A DNA stretch of 64,000 nt from Opitutaceae bacterium (GCA_016711225.1 JADJTK010000011.1:1-64000), one strand, 5' to 3'; numbered from the stretch's first letter, positions 8,876-18,186 are shown. A program made the numbers and translations. The notes: a model not told the origin generated them from the letters alone.

Positions 8876-11349
8876 TCATGCTGCCGGCTTGGTTGCGGCA
8901 ACGCCGGCCGAGACCCTTTTCTTCGGTCGTCGGGCCGCCAGGCGCACCGCCGCGGGCTTGGAACGCGTCACCCCCGGGCCGTTCTCCACCTCGGGCACTT
9001 CAACCTCGGGGCTCTGCTTGGGCGATTCCTCGCTCGCTGATTCGTCCTCCCCAACAAAAACGGTTTCCCCCGCGCGCAACGAGGCGACGATCTGGTCCGA
9101 AATTGCCTTGCGCATAAACCACTCCGGCGGCCGCTGGCCGGCCCTCAACATCGCCCGCGCCTGCGTGCCGCTGATCTCCTGCCTATCCTGCCGGTCGACC
9201 ACCGTGGCCTGAGTCTCATGCACATAGTGCCCTAGCCGCTTGGAGTAGGTCACATTGCCGAACTTGACGACCTTGATCCCCAAGTCCGGGAATCGATCGA
9301 AGATGCGTTGACTCGCCTCCGGCTCGTACCAGCCGGCCACGCCGGTATGATCACGGCCGACAATAAAGTGGCTGCAGCCATAGTTCTTCCGGCAAATGGC
9401 CGTGAACACCGCTTCCCGTGGTCCCGCATATCGCGACCAAGTCGCCAATACCGCGAAAAAGGTCTGATCCGGAGGGTAGAAACCCTTCATCATCGTCTCG
9501 TAACTCCGGATGATCTGTTGCGGCTGGAAATCGCCCGGCTTCTTGCTGCCGACAATCGGTTGCACAAACAACCCGTCGCAGGACTCCGCGGCCAACGCCT
9601 GCAACTGGATGAACTCGTGGCTCCGGTGGATCACGTTCCGGGTGTGGAAACCAACAACCTTCTGCCATCCCCGCTCTTCGAACAGTCGCCGCACCTGCCG
9701 CGGAGTAAGCTCATATTCGGCCGTCTCGGAAGCCCGCCGGGCCAATCGGGTGATCTTGCCGGCCAAAAACACCGGATGCAGCGCCCGGCCACGGTTCACA
9801 CCGGGGTGCCGGTTGTCGAGAGTGCCGTAGACGGCCTTCAGGTACTGGTCGCGATCGAACTCATACTTTTCCTCCAGCTCGAGAAGGGCGAGAGCTCGTC
9901 CGGTCCGGTCGACCAGGCAAATCGTTGCGCCGACGGCATGCCTCGCGGCCTCGCCACGGGAAACATCGAGCACGACGGGGATCGGCCAGATGCAGCCGTT
10001 GGCCAAGCGCATCTCCCTCAGCACCGAGCGAAGGTCTCGCTGGTTCATGAAGCCTTCCAGCGGGCTAAAGGTCCCAATCGCAATCTGCTCGACGTCCATC
10101 TGCAAGTCATCGGCGAGCTCGATCCGGGGCAAGACACTCACCGCCGCCGGATCGATGTCCTTCGCCATGCGCGAGATCAACGTTCCTCCATGGGCTGGCC
10201 CCAAGGCGGACCCGACTTCGCGGTCAAGCAGGTATCCGGCTTCACACAACCGGCCGACAAAGGCATCCTCCTTCGTCTCAACTTTCGGGAAATCCACCAC
10301 CGAAACCGTGTGCCGGATCAGCCGCTGCATCATGTTTACACAGAGGAATGGATAGCGACCGATCGCCGTCTCCGCCGAGAGCGCCAGCCCGTAGGCGCCG
10401 TCGAGAATCGTGTTCACCACGTCATGCACTTCCGCCCGGGTCGGCTTCCGTTTCTCCACCATCGTCTCCAAGAGGTTGGTGGCGACGAAGACCGCCACCC
10501 CTTTCTTCGCCGCCTTGTTCAAAATGATCTTCTGTGTGAAAGGGATCTTCTCGACCGGAATCTCCTTGCTCAGGTCCCTCGGTCGATGAGCACAAAGTCC
10601 GTGCCGGCCAGGATCTCGTCGAGATTCTTCAGCGCGTCGAGGCACTCGATCTTGGAAATGATCTCCATCGTACCTACGGTTACACGTCGAACTTCATCCA
10701 GACATGCCGCGGATCGGACAAACGAAACAGCCACATGTCGCACGCCCGCCTGGCGACCAAGCGCGATGGCCTTGTGGTCCTTTTCCGTCAAAACGGGCAT
10801 CGTGATCTTCCGGTCGAACACCTGATCGATGATCACCGCCTTGTTCTGCCCCACGGCCCCGCCCGACACCGCCTTCGCCAGTACGTACCCTTTGTTCAGC
10901 GTCGACAGGTCGCAAACCCGCAGGATGGCCGTATCAAAATCAATATGGAGCAGATCGCCCTCCTGGAGCAACCCGGTCACGTATCCCGGAGTCAGGCAAA
11001 ACTGCTTCCCATCGCCGATGATTCGATCGGCATAGATCCGCACCGTATCCTGTTCCTCCAGCGCTATCGTCTTCCGCCGAAGAAACCCGGTCCGGACCTG
11101 TGAGCCCTCCGTATCGATCACGAAGGGCAGATCAATCGCGCGCGCCTTCTCCAAACACTCGGCCAAATCCTCCAACGAGGAATGGGACATGTTTAGACGC
11201 ACAAACGACACCCCTCGGTCCTTGAGCCGCTTCAGATCGTCCAGCGTCCGCGTCGCCGGCCCAAGGGTGACAATCAGTTTCACGTCTTTCATACGCTGGA
11301 TGTCTCCAATAAGGTCGTCGTTCCCCTGCTCTGCCAAGCGCCAAGCCAT
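8876..11349 (-). pseudogene. Pyruvate kinase / ATP sulfurylase fusion protein, single-base frameshift
   Basis: Two frames join into one protein of about 824 residues. Residues up to about 350 are a pyruvate kinase catalytic core: IVTLGPATRT, RLNMSHSS, DTEGSQVRTG, ISKIE (active-site Lys) and PTRAEVHDVVNTILDG. The usual C-terminal allosteric domain is absent. Residues about 378-765 are an ATP sulfurylase (sulfate + ATP to APS): HTRNVIHRSHE (family motif usually begins QTRN), GRDHTGVAGWY and EISGTQARAMLR. A low-complexity Pro/Lys/Ala tail follows. The break is in the GGG run at 10576-10578; one added G gives DRGDLSKE. ATG 11292 is an alternative start, preceded by GGAG. It could feed APS for sulfation, with the kinase part restoring ATP. 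Confidence 0.8.
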
Positions 11350-11714
11350 GAGAAGCCAAGACTTCGCCCCGGATGCAGGCGCATCAAAACGCCAAACGAG
11401 GGCAACGGAGCTCGCGGCAAAGAATGGGGAACAAGGCGCAGTTGCCCCGCAGATGGGGAAATATCTGCCGGGCGGAAGGGGTATTTCATGTGTCGGACAC
11501 CCTAACCGCAGGAAGCATGCCGTCCGACCCGGCTGCCGAAATCAAGAACCGCGGGCCACCCTCGCGACAATCAAGTACCGCCAGCCCTCCCTTGTTGCGC
11601 TCCCAACACACCATGCCGTGAACCTCGACGCCGACGACCCGCTCCTGCCCGGACGCGTCGCCCGGCTGGTTTCCACGATGGCCTCAACCGACACCGACCT
11701 CGCCACTGACAGCT
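11350..11714. other. Intergenic stretch without a recognisable gene
   Basis: Open frames here show no protein family and no start with a convincing ribosome-binding site. The segment separates the kinase/sulfurylase gene from the TPR tail fragment, and I see no strong terminator. Confidence 0.5.
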
Positions 11715-11825
11715 CTGGAGCTCTTCCCCGGCTACCTCGACGCCCGCCTCAACCTGGCGGAGGCCGCTCCGACCCATCTGACCAGCCACCCTCTCCGCCG
11801 CCAGCCCGGTCGGAGCGAGTACTGA
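11715..11825 (+). pseudogene. Orphan copy of the TPR protein C-terminal tail
   Basis: Read in the frame of 11715, the sequence encodes LELFPGYLDARLNLAEAAP and then HLTSHPLRRQPGRSEY before TGA at 11823-11825. It matches the last roughly 36 residues of the TPR gene at 2-583 (ALELSPGYLDARLNLEAAAP and PLRRQPSRSEY) with a few substitutions. Upstream in the same frame the similarity stops at once, so only the 3' end of a paralogue remains. Confidence 0.8.
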
Positions 11826-11878
11826 CGGCGCAGCGCCACGCCGTGCGCCAGGAGTGCGTAGCGAGTCCATTCCACGAT

Positions 11879-12008
11879 GTAGGGGCGCCGCTTGCGACGC
11901 CCTTCTTAGAGCCGGAAGTAGCGAAGTTGATTGCGACGCCCTTCCTCGCCGGCCGACCCCAAGGGTGACGTTGAGAAGCAGCAGGCGTCGCGATGCGAAC
12001 GCCCCTAC
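11879..12008. repeat. Inverted-repeat element with GTAGGGGCG ends (MITE- or REP-like)
   Basis: The element starts with GTAGGGGCG and ends with its exact complement CGCCCCTAC. The similarity of the two ends extends imperfectly over about 23 bp, and the TGCGACGCCCTT core recurs inside. A shorter element with related ends lies at 46376-46443. It contains no gene. Confidence 0.7.
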
Positions 12009-12112
12009 GCCCCCGGAAACAACGACCGGGCCAAGGTAGACCGTCTATTGACCTCAAACACAGTCAGCCGCGATTCGTTCTGTGCCCTCCGATTGATCGG
12101 TTCCGCCTCTGA

Positions 12113-12706
12113 TACTCCGAGGGCCTCGTCCCCCTCCGTGCCCTCCGTGACCTTTCCCTCGAGCCGCTCCGTTCTCTCGCCTTCCTCGACCGCGACGGCA
12201 CCATCATCGAAGACCGCCATTTCCTCGCCGACCCGGCGGGCGTCGCGCTCTGCCCCGGAGCCGCCGAGGGCCTGCTCCGCCTGCAACGGGCCGGTCGCCG
12301 CCTCGTCGTCATCTCCAACCAAAGCGGCGTCGGCCGCGGACTCTTCACGGAGGAAGCCGTGCGCGCCGTGAACGACCGAATGGTCGAGCTCTTGCGCGAA
12401 GCCGGAGTCACCCTCGCGGGCGTGTACTGGTGTCCACACGCACCCGACGCCGAGTGCGATTGCCGCAAACCCAAGCCCGGCCAGATCCACCGTGCCCTGC
12501 GCGAACTCGGCGGCGACCTATGCGGCGCCTGCGTCATCGGCGACCGCGCCGCCGATATCGACCTGGCCCATAACCTCGGCCTGACCGCCGTGCTCGTTCG
12601 CACTGGCTACGGCCGGGCGACCGAGGCGGCTTTGACCACGCCCCCGAACTTCATCGCCGACGATCTCACTGCCGCCGCCGATTTCTTCCTACTAGACCGC
12701 GCGTGA
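12113..12706 (+). CDS. gmhB: GmhB-like HAD phosphatase (heptose bisphosphate type), start codon not resolved
   Basis: HAD-IIIA phosphatase resembling D-glycero-D-manno-heptose 1,7-bisphosphate phosphatase. It has AFLDRDGTI (nucleophile motif), VVISNQSGVGRG (motif II), the zinc-binding CPHAPDAECDCRKPKPG and GDRAADI (motif IV). It would dephosphorylate a sugar bisphosphate for heptose supply. The frame is open from 12113, but no ATG, GTG or TTG lies in frame before the nucleophile motif. A GTG at 12147 would fit if one base were missing from the TTTCCC run at 12153-12158, giving MTFP joined to LEPLRSLAFLDRDGT. The ATG-like starts further in would remove the active site. It is either broken at its 5' end or affected by a sequence error. 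Confidence 0.7.
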   Translation, partial: YSEGLVPLRALRDLSLEPLRSLAFLDRDGTIIEDRHFLADPAGVALCPGAAEGLLRLQRAGRRLVVISNQSGVGRGLFTEEAVRAVNDRMVELLREAGVTLAGVYWCPHAPDAECDCRKPKPGQIHRALRELGGDLCGACVIGDRAADIDLAHNLGLTAVLVRTGYGRATEAALTTPPNFIADDLTAAADFFLLDRA

Positions 12707-13109
12707 TTCACGGCGCGCCGGTACGCAGAAAGTGGAGAGAATTGCCACAAGAAGGCACGAGAAGACACAAAAAGGCGGAGAGCGGTAGGACCAGCCCGCG
12801 AGGACATTGCCGGCGGTGGACCGAAGGAACGCCGGTTGATAGCCGGCACTCCGCGTGGGGCGGCATCCATGGGGCCAACGCCACACGTCCTCCGCATCGA
12901 GGCATACTGGTGCTGCGCACCGCTGCACCTGGTCACAGCAAGAAACGGAAACTGGCCGTCTGCGGGGGCCAATCCTCCACCACTACATCTCCGGAAGAAT
13001 CGACGCCATTAATGGCATAAGGAAGCGCTGAACCCGGTCGACACTATCAGCGGCTACCCATTTGACTCGCACCACAATACGACCAGTCTGCCGACCAGTC
13101 CCAACCACC
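12707..13109. other. Intergenic stretch with short imperfect repeats
   Basis: No gene is seen. At about 12750-12785 there is a purine-rich run of CACAAGAA/CACGAGAA-type units with 9-10 base spacing. A similar tract, with CCACGAAGAG and CCACGAAAAC units, occurs near 22770-22800. Confidence 0.45.
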
Positions 13110-13373
13110 ATGTCCACTGCAACTGCCAAGCCCTTCAAGACCGTCGGAGCCTACGAGGCAAAGACGTCACTCGCCGCATTGTTGGACCAAGTTGAACGGG
13201 GGCGGGAAATCACCATCACCCGCCATGCGCGCAACGTCGCACGACTCGTGCCGGCCGATCAGCCCCGAATCGATCGTTCGGTCTTCACCCGTCTGCGCAG
13301 CCTCCGAGCCCGGCTCGCGCTCGGGAGCGGTGAAACCGCCCGTGAGCTCATCGACGCCGGCCGACGTATTTGA
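13110..13373 (+). CDS. Phd/YefM-type antitoxin
   Basis: An 87-residue antitoxin paired with the PIN toxin that follows. The N-terminal segment KTVGAYEAKTSLAALLDQV followed by REITITRHARNVARLVP is typical of Phd/YefM antitoxins, which bind DNA with the N terminus and the toxin with the C terminus. The ATG at 13110 was chosen because the conserved fold starts there. The stop is followed after 5 bases by the toxin start, so both are co-transcribed. Autoregulation is usual for the family, but no operator was identified. Confidence 0.87.
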   Translation: MSTATAKPFKTVGAYEAKTSLAALLDQVERGREITITRHARNVARLVPADQPRIDRSVFTRLRSLRARLALGSGETARELIDAGRRI

Positions 13374-13378
13374 AGCGC

Positions 13379-13795
13379 ATGAAAGCGCTGGTGATCGACG
13401 GTTCGACCACCCTCGGCTTCGTGCTGGCGGATGAACAAACCCCGAACTCGCTCGCGGCACTTGAAGCGATCGAGAACGGGACGCCAACTTGTGTCCCTGC
13501 GCATTGGTGCGTCGAAGTGGCCAACGGGCTCATCATGGCCGAGCGGCGCAAACGAGCGTCCCAAGCCGATATCACCGAGGCCTTGAATCTCGTGGCAGCT
13601 TTGCCGGTCGCCGCCGACGATGAGACGGCCCGACGGGCCGGCAGCGATACGGCCGCACTCGCACGCCAATACGGTCTCACCATCTACGATGCCGCTTATC
13701 TCGAACTCGCGATGCGCCGTGGCGCTTCGCTGGCCACTACCGATAACGCCCTCGCCAAAGCCGCGAAGGCTGCTGGCGTCACACTCTTTCCTTGA
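13379..13795 (+). CDS. vapC: PIN-domain toxin, VapC type
   Basis: A 138-residue PIN-domain ribonuclease, expected to cleave RNA using Mg2+ held by clustered acidic residues. Visible positions are the first Asp in LVIDGSTTLGFV, the Glu in WCVEVANGL, the Asp in YDAAYLELAMR and the Asp in ATTDNAL. A TTG nine bases upstream is an alternative start. It forms a type II toxin-antitoxin module with the preceding gene, located in the repeat-rich boundary between the carbamoyl cassette and the pse cluster. Confidence 0.87.
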   Translation: MKALVIDGSTTLGFVLADEQTPNSLAALEAIENGTPTCVPAHWCVEVANGLIMAERRKRASQADITEALNLVAALPVAADDETARRAGSDTAALARQYGLTIYDAAYLELAMRRGASLATTDNALAKAAKAAGVTLFP

Positions 13796-14130
13796 CGACA
13801 CCCGAAGGCCGGGCGAAGAGGCCGTTTTCAGCGGTGGGCCAAGGAAAGCCCGTTAGTAACCTGCGTCCCGCGAGGCTTCCCCGTTTGTCAGAGCGGGTTT
13901 TCACCAATACCGGCAGCCCATACCTTCTTGCTGAGACCACCGTCCAAGGTCGCGAGTCTGAGGCCATGGCTGACTGCAGAGATCAAGACACCCGAAGAGC
14001 AACGGGATCGGCTGGCTGTACCCTGGCAGCGACAGGCATCACTCGCCGATTGTTCGCGAGCGGGCCATCGCCCAGGCGTCCGGCCTCAAGGTGCTCCCGT
14101 GAAATCCGGATCCGCGACCATCCCATTCAT
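13796..14130. other. Intergenic stretch, no recognisable gene
   Basis: It lies between the convergent vapC and lhgO-like genes. Frames are open but resemble no family I know. I see no strong hairpin terminator for either gene. Confidence 0.45.
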
Positions 14131-15330
14131 TCACCGCTCGATCTGCGCCGCGATATGCTCTCCAATCGCCAAACTGGCGGTGGCCGCCGGGCTGGGGGCA
14201 TTGAGCACATGCAGGGCATCGCGCGAAGGCAGCAGGTGAAAATCCTGCACCAGTTCGCCGGTACTCGTCATGGCCTGGGCCCGCACTCCTGCCCCACCGG
14301 GAGCGAGGTCGCCGGGCCGAATCTCCGGCACGAGCTTCTGCAGCGCCGCACAAAAATGCGCCCGGCTCAGCGACTGCGCGAGCTCGCCAAACGCCATCGA
14401 GGGGTAACGGCGCAGAAACTTCCACAGCCCCGGATAGCTGAGCGTGCCGGCCAGATCGCGAAGGTTCACCTGCGTCAGCGAGTATCCCTCCCGCGCAAAC
14501 GCCAGCACCGCATTTGGCCCGCACTCGATCCCCCCGTGAATGAGCCGGGTGAAATGCACACCGAGGAACGGAAAAACCGGGTCCGGCACCGGGTAGATCA
14601 GGTGGCGAACCAACTCCTGCCGCTCGGCTCGGATTTTGAAGTACTCTCCGCGGAACGGGATGATGCGCACCGTCGGTTCCTCCCCGGCCATCCGGCAGAT
14701 GCGGTCGCAGTGCAGGCCGGCGCAATTGACCAGGAACCCCGCCGCAAAATCACCGACCCGGCTGCACACCGCCCAGCCCGGATTCGTACGTTTCAGACCC
14801 AGGACCTGTGCGCCGGTGTGCACCTGCCCTCCCCCGGCCACGATCAACCGCACCAACGCCTCGCAGACCGCCTGATAGTCCACGATGCCCTCCTGCGGCA
14901 CGTGCAGTCCGGCGACGCCCGCCACATGCGGCTCCCGCTCCCGCAGCTCGTCGCCGGTAAGTCGATGTAGACCCGTGAGACCATTCTGGATGCCGCGCCG
15001 CTCCAGCTCCTCCAGCCGCGCCACCCCGGCCGCATCGGCGGCGACCACCACCTTGCCGCAGATTTCGTGTGCGATGCCTTGTTCGCGGCAGAACTCCGTC
15101 ATCTCCCGGATTCCAGCCACGGCCAGACGGGCCTTGAGCGACCCCGGCTTGTAGTAGAGACCGCAGTGCAGCACGCCGCTGTTGTGCGTGCTCTGGTGCT
15201 GCCCCACCGCGGCCTCCTTCTCCAGCACCGTGACGACCGCCCGAGGAAAGCGCCGTTGCAGTTTGAGCGCGGTCGCCAGGCCAACAAGGCCGCCGCCGAT
15301 CACGAGGTAGTCCGAACGCAAAGAAGACAT
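14131..15330 (-). CDS. lhgO: LhgO-like FAD-dependent oxidoreductase (L-2-hydroxyglutarate oxidase family)
   Basis: A 399-residue DAO-superfamily flavoprotein. The FAD dinucleotide-binding loop VIGGGLVGLATALKL is at the N terminus, followed by THNSGVLHCGLYYKPGSLKA, diagnostic for L-2-hydroxyglutarate oxidases, and FLGVHFTRLIHGGIECGPNA near the active site. It would oxidise a 2-hydroxyacid to a 2-oxoacid. The start at 15330 is preferred because the upstream in-frame extension is not conserved-looking. It is 41 bp downstream of pseI on the same strand, so it may act on a metabolite of the sugar pathway or simply be co-transcribed. Confidence 0.85.
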   Translation of the reverse strand: MSSLRSDYLVIGGGLVGLATALKLQRRFPRAVVTVLEKEAAVGQHQSTHNSGVLHCGLYYKPGSLKARLAVAGIREMTEFCREQGIAHEICGKVVVAADAAGVARLEELERRGIQNGLTGLHRLTGDELREREPHVAGVAGLHVPQEGIVDYQAVCEALVRLIVAGGGQVHTGAQVLGLKRTNPGWAVCSRVGDFAAGFLVNCAGLHCDRICRMAGEEPTVRIIPFRGEYFKIRAERQELVRHLIYPVPDPVFPFLGVHFTRLIHGGIECGPNAVLAFAREGYSLTQVNLRDLAGTLSYPGLWKFLRRYPSMAFGELAQSLSRAHFCAALQKLVPEIRPGDLAPGGAGVRAQAMTSTGELVQDFHLLPSRDALHVLNAPSPAATASLAIGEHIAAQIER

Positions 15331-15371
15331 TATGTTGATTGGGCGTCGATGGCCGTGATACTCGCCCCGTA

Positions 15372-16424
15372 TCACTTCTCCACCATCCCCCACTCCAACG
15401 GCGTGCCGGCGGGGATGTCGCGGGTGGCCCTCTTGCCCAGGACCTCGGACTGGTGCTTTGGGGGCAGCCCAGCCCCGGGGCGCACCGAGCGGACGTTGTC
15501 GGCGCTGAAGAGCTCGCCTGCCTTCATCGCTCGGGTCACAAAGAGGGAGCGACGGAAGCGTCGGCTCTCCGCCTCGGCCGGCGTCGCCTCATAGCTGACA
15601 TTGCCGAGCGCGGCCTCCGTCGTACGAATCGCTGCGATCATCGCCTTGAACTCCGCCGGCTCCATCGAGAATGCGCTGTCCAGCCCCGGATCGCCCCGGT
15701 CGAGAGTGAAATGCTTCTCGATGACGCAAGCGCCCAAGGCCACCGCGGCCACGGCGACCGTGTGCCCCATCGAGTGGTCGGAGAGCCCGGCGGGCACAGC
15801 GAAGCGGGTGTGCAGGTCGCGCAACGTCCGCAGATTCATCGCCTCCGGTGGCGATGGATACGCACTGGTGCACTTGAGCAAGGCGAGCTGCGTGCCGCCC
15901 GCGCTGCGGAAGGCGGCCACCGCCTCCGCGATCTCCTCGAGCGTGCCCATGCCAGTGGAGAGAATGAGCGGCTGGCCTGTGCGCGCCACCTTCTGGATGA
16001 GCGGAATATCCACCAGTTCGAAGGAGGCGATCTTGTACGCGGGGACGCCGAGCTTCTCCAGAAAGTCGACGGCGGTCGGATCGAACGGGGTCGAGAACAA
16101 CGTGAGTTTGAGCTCATCGGCCAAGGCCTTGAGCGGCGCGTGCCACTCCCACGGCGTATAGGCCTCCTGATAGAGCGAGTACAAGTCACGGTGGGCCCAC
16201 AAGCCCCCGCCGCCATGACGGAAGAGCGGCGAGTCGCTCTTGAGGGTGATCGTGTCAGCGGTGTAGGTCTGCAGCTTTACCGCGTCGGCGCCGGCGGCTT
16301 TGGCCGCGCGCACGATCGCCAGAGCGCGCTCCAGCTTGCCGTTGTGGTTGGCCGACACCTCGGCGATGACATACGCCGGTTGCCCGGGCCCGATCCGTCG
16401 GCCGTTGATGACAATTTCGTTCAT
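15372..16424 (-). CDS. pseI: Pseudaminic acid synthase (NeuB family)
   Basis: A 350-residue NeuB-type synthase that condenses phosphoenolpyruvate with 2,4-diacetamido-2,4,6-trideoxy-L-altrose to give pseudaminic acid. The TIM-barrel part shows YVIAEVSANHNGKLERAL, ADAVKLQTYTADTITL, TPFDPTAVDFLEKLGVPAYK, STGMGTLEEI and LSDHSMGHTVAVAAVALGA. A C-terminal SAF/antifreeze-like domain starts near residue 290 (RSLFVTRAMKAGE). The TLKSD and YSLYQEAYTPWEWH segments fit PseI better than sialic or legionaminic synthases. Its ATG overlaps the stop of the HAD gene (ATGA). Confidence 0.9.
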   Translation of the reverse strand: MNEIVINGRRIGPGQPAYVIAEVSANHNGKLERALAIVRAAKAAGADAVKLQTYTADTITLKSDSPLFRHGGGGLWAHRDLYSLYQEAYTPWEWHAPLKALADELKLTLFSTPFDPTAVDFLEKLGVPAYKIASFELVDIPLIQKVARTGQPLILSTGMGTLEEIAEAVAAFRSAGGTQLALLKCTSAYPSPPEAMNLRTLRDLHTRFAVPAGLSDHSMGHTVAVAAVALGACVIEKHFTLDRGDPGLDSAFSMEPAEFKAMIAAIRTTEAALGNVSYEATPAEAESRRFRRSLFVTRAMKAGELFSADNVRSVRPGAGLPPKHQSEVLGKRATRDIPAGTPLEWGMVEK

Positions 16425-17086
16425 GTCAGAAACTCCTTCGCCTCGCGCAGATCCTCGACCACGAGGTCCGCCTCAGTCGTCTCGCCGGCAGTGAACCAGC
16501 CAAAGCCTGTCTCGATCGTCCGCGCCACCCGCACCGTGCGCATGCCCAGCGCCCGCGGTCCGCTGAAATCCTTCGCGGCATCGTCTCCGACATAGGCGGC
16601 CTGTTCGGGGTCAACCCCCAGCCGCTCCAGGCAGACCCGAAACCCGGTCGCCGCCGGCTTGGCGGCATGTACGCCCAAATCTCCGGTACACACGATGGCG
16701 GCAAAACGCGATTCCAGTCCCAGCGCCGCGATCTTGCGGTGTTGGGTGGTGGGATGTCCGTCGGTGACCAGCCCCAGCGGCACGCGCAGATGCCCGAGCA
16801 GGTCGGCCGCGTCGGCGTGCAACCGAAGCTCAGGCACATGGGTGCGATAGAGATGGAGCAAGGTCTCCGGCGCCACCCGCGCGCCCCAGCCATGCCGGGA
16901 GTAGAGCAGGTCAAAGACGCTCCCGCGCCCTTCCTGCCAGAGGATCGATTCCATCTCCTCGGCCAACGCGGACGCCTGCCCTCCGCAACGCTCGGCCAGG
17001 TGCGCGGCGACCGCCCGGAAACCGCTCCGCACAAAGTCGGCCTCGGGATAGAGTGTCTGGTCCAGATCGAAAATGACGGCGTGCAT
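16421..17086 (-). CDS. HAD-family phosphatase in the pse operon
   Basis: A 221-residue HAD hydrolase with the nucleophile motif VIFDLDQTLYPE, motif II in GLVTDGHPT, a motif III lysine in HAAKPAATGF and motif IV in YVGDDAAKDFSG. The cap domain between residues 15 and 90 is helical, as in subfamily I. The start at 17086 begins exactly at the conserved core. It overlaps pseI by four bases and follows the ATP-grasp gene. HAD phosphatases act in several nonulosonic acid pathways, but the Pse route has no required phosphatase step, so it may serve a derivative of the sugar. Confidence 0.8.
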   Translation of the reverse strand: MHAVIFDLDQTLYPEADFVRSGFRAVAAHLAERCGGQASALAEEMESILWQEGRGSVFDLLYSRHGWGARVAPETLLHLYRTHVPELRLHADAADLLGHLRVPLGLVTDGHPTTQHRKIAALGLESRFAAIVCTGDLGVHAAKPAATGFRVCLERLGVDPEQAAYVGDDAAKDFSGPRALGMRTVRVARTIETGFGWFTAGETTEADLVVEDLREAKEFLT

Positions 17087-17169
17087 AGATGGCGCGTTCG
17101 CAAAGAAAGGGAGTGAACAAAACCGGTGGGGCGCGGCAACAAGGGGGCCTCGGATCTCCAATGCTTCCC

Positions 17170-18186
17170 TTAGCTCCGGATCCTTTCGCTATTCGGATCG
17201 ATCGGCCACGGGTCAAAGCCAGGCGCGCCTGCGGCCTCGTTCGCCGTCACTTCGCGCCGGAACAGATCCGTTGTGTGGCGGAACATCCACAGTCCCGTCG
17301 TGTATTGACCCACCCGCGGCTCCAGCACCTCTCCTCGCGCTAGGCGCACCAGCCACTCGGGCGTCGGGCAGCCGGCGGCGAAGCCGAGCGCGGCGCCACC
17401 TCCAAACCGCGGATTCACCTCGATAAACCGGATGCGCCCAGGCCCGCGAAAGGCCTGAACAGTCGCATGGGCGCGCAATCCCAGGGCCAGCGCCAGCCGC
17501 CCGGCCGCTTCGGCCAGCTCGTCGTCGCGCACCGTGCGACCCACGACCGATTCCCCGTCCACGACCCGCACCCGTTCCCGCGGCACCGCGGAGATCAGTC
17601 GCCCTTCCCAGTCGACAAATACGTCGATCGTAAACTCGGGATCCGCCACAAACTCCTGGAGAATCTCGCGCTCCGGATCGAAACCGCGCCCGCGCAGCTC
17701 CTCCTCCGATCCGATACGCTGGGTCCCCAGTCCGGCTTGTCCGCAGCGCGGCTTCACGAACACCGGAAACGCGGTCACGGCCTCAGCCGTCAATTCCGCC
17801 GGCGTGGCAAAACCCCGCGCGCGGCAGAACTCCCCGAACCGCCGTTTGTCGCGGCACAGCGCGATCCCCCCCGCCGGGCTGACCACCACCCGCACTCCCG
17901 CCCGCAGGAACCGCTCCGCCGCCCCGGCCAACAGCGCCAACTCCGCATCGCGGGTCGGCACAACCAGACTGATCCCTTCGCGCCCGCACCAGTCCAGGAG
18001 CCAGTCGAGATACTCCGGTGCATCACTGCGCGGCGAGAACTCCGCCGCATCGGCCGTGTGCAGGGCCACCGCGTATCGGTCACAATCGAGTGCCCACACC
18101 CGCCCGCCGTCAATCGCCACCAGAGCGCGCTGAAACGCCTGCACCAGCCAGACCTTCCGCGAGGCGCTGAGGATCGCGACGTTCAT
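17170..18186 (-). CDS. ATP-grasp domain protein of the pse cluster
   Basis: A 338-residue ATP-grasp enzyme with a carbamoyl-phosphate-synthase-like fold. The N-terminal pre-ATP-grasp part is MNVAILSASRKVWLVQAF. Nucleotide-binding segments are FPVFVKPRCGQAGLGTQR and EILQEFVADPEFTIDVF, and Mg2+ ligands are in RFIEVNPRFGGGAAL. Such enzymes ligate a carboxylate to an amine or thiol through an acyl phosphate. The ATG overlaps the pseG stop (ATGA), so the two are translationally coupled. ATP-grasp genes recur in nonulosonic acid loci and may add an amino-acid-like group to the sugar; the substrate is unknown. Confidence 0.8.
   Translation of the reverse strand: MNVAILSASRKVWLVQAFQRALVAIDGGRVWALDCDRYAVALHTADAAEFSPRSDAPEYLDWLLDWCGREGISLVVPTRDAELALLAGAAERFLRAGVRVVVSPAGGIALCRDKRRFGEFCRARGFATPAELTAEAVTAFPVFVKPRCGQAGLGTQRIGSEEELRGRGFDPEREILQEFVADPEFTIDVFVDWEGRLISAVPRERVRVVDGESVVGRTVRDDELAEAAGRLALALGLRAHATVQAFRGPGRIRFIEVNPRFGGGAALGFAAGCPTPEWLVRLARGEVLEPRVGQYTTGLWMFRHTTDLFRREVTANEAAGAPGFDPWPIDPNSERIRS

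Noticed and set aside
11189..11968. 259-residue plus-strand ORF
   Set aside because: Arg/Pro/Ser-rich composition typical of an out-of-frame reading in GC-rich DNA; it overlaps the kinase/sulfurylase gene and crosses the TPR tail in the wrong frame.
13792..14970. 392-residue plus-strand ORF over lhgO
   Set aside because: A shadow frame of the LhgO-like gene, with no family resemblance.
16421..17086. Assigning the HAD gene as a Neu5Ac-9-phosphatase
   Set aside because: The Pse pathway has no phosphorylated intermediate at that step, so a specific name would be unsupported.
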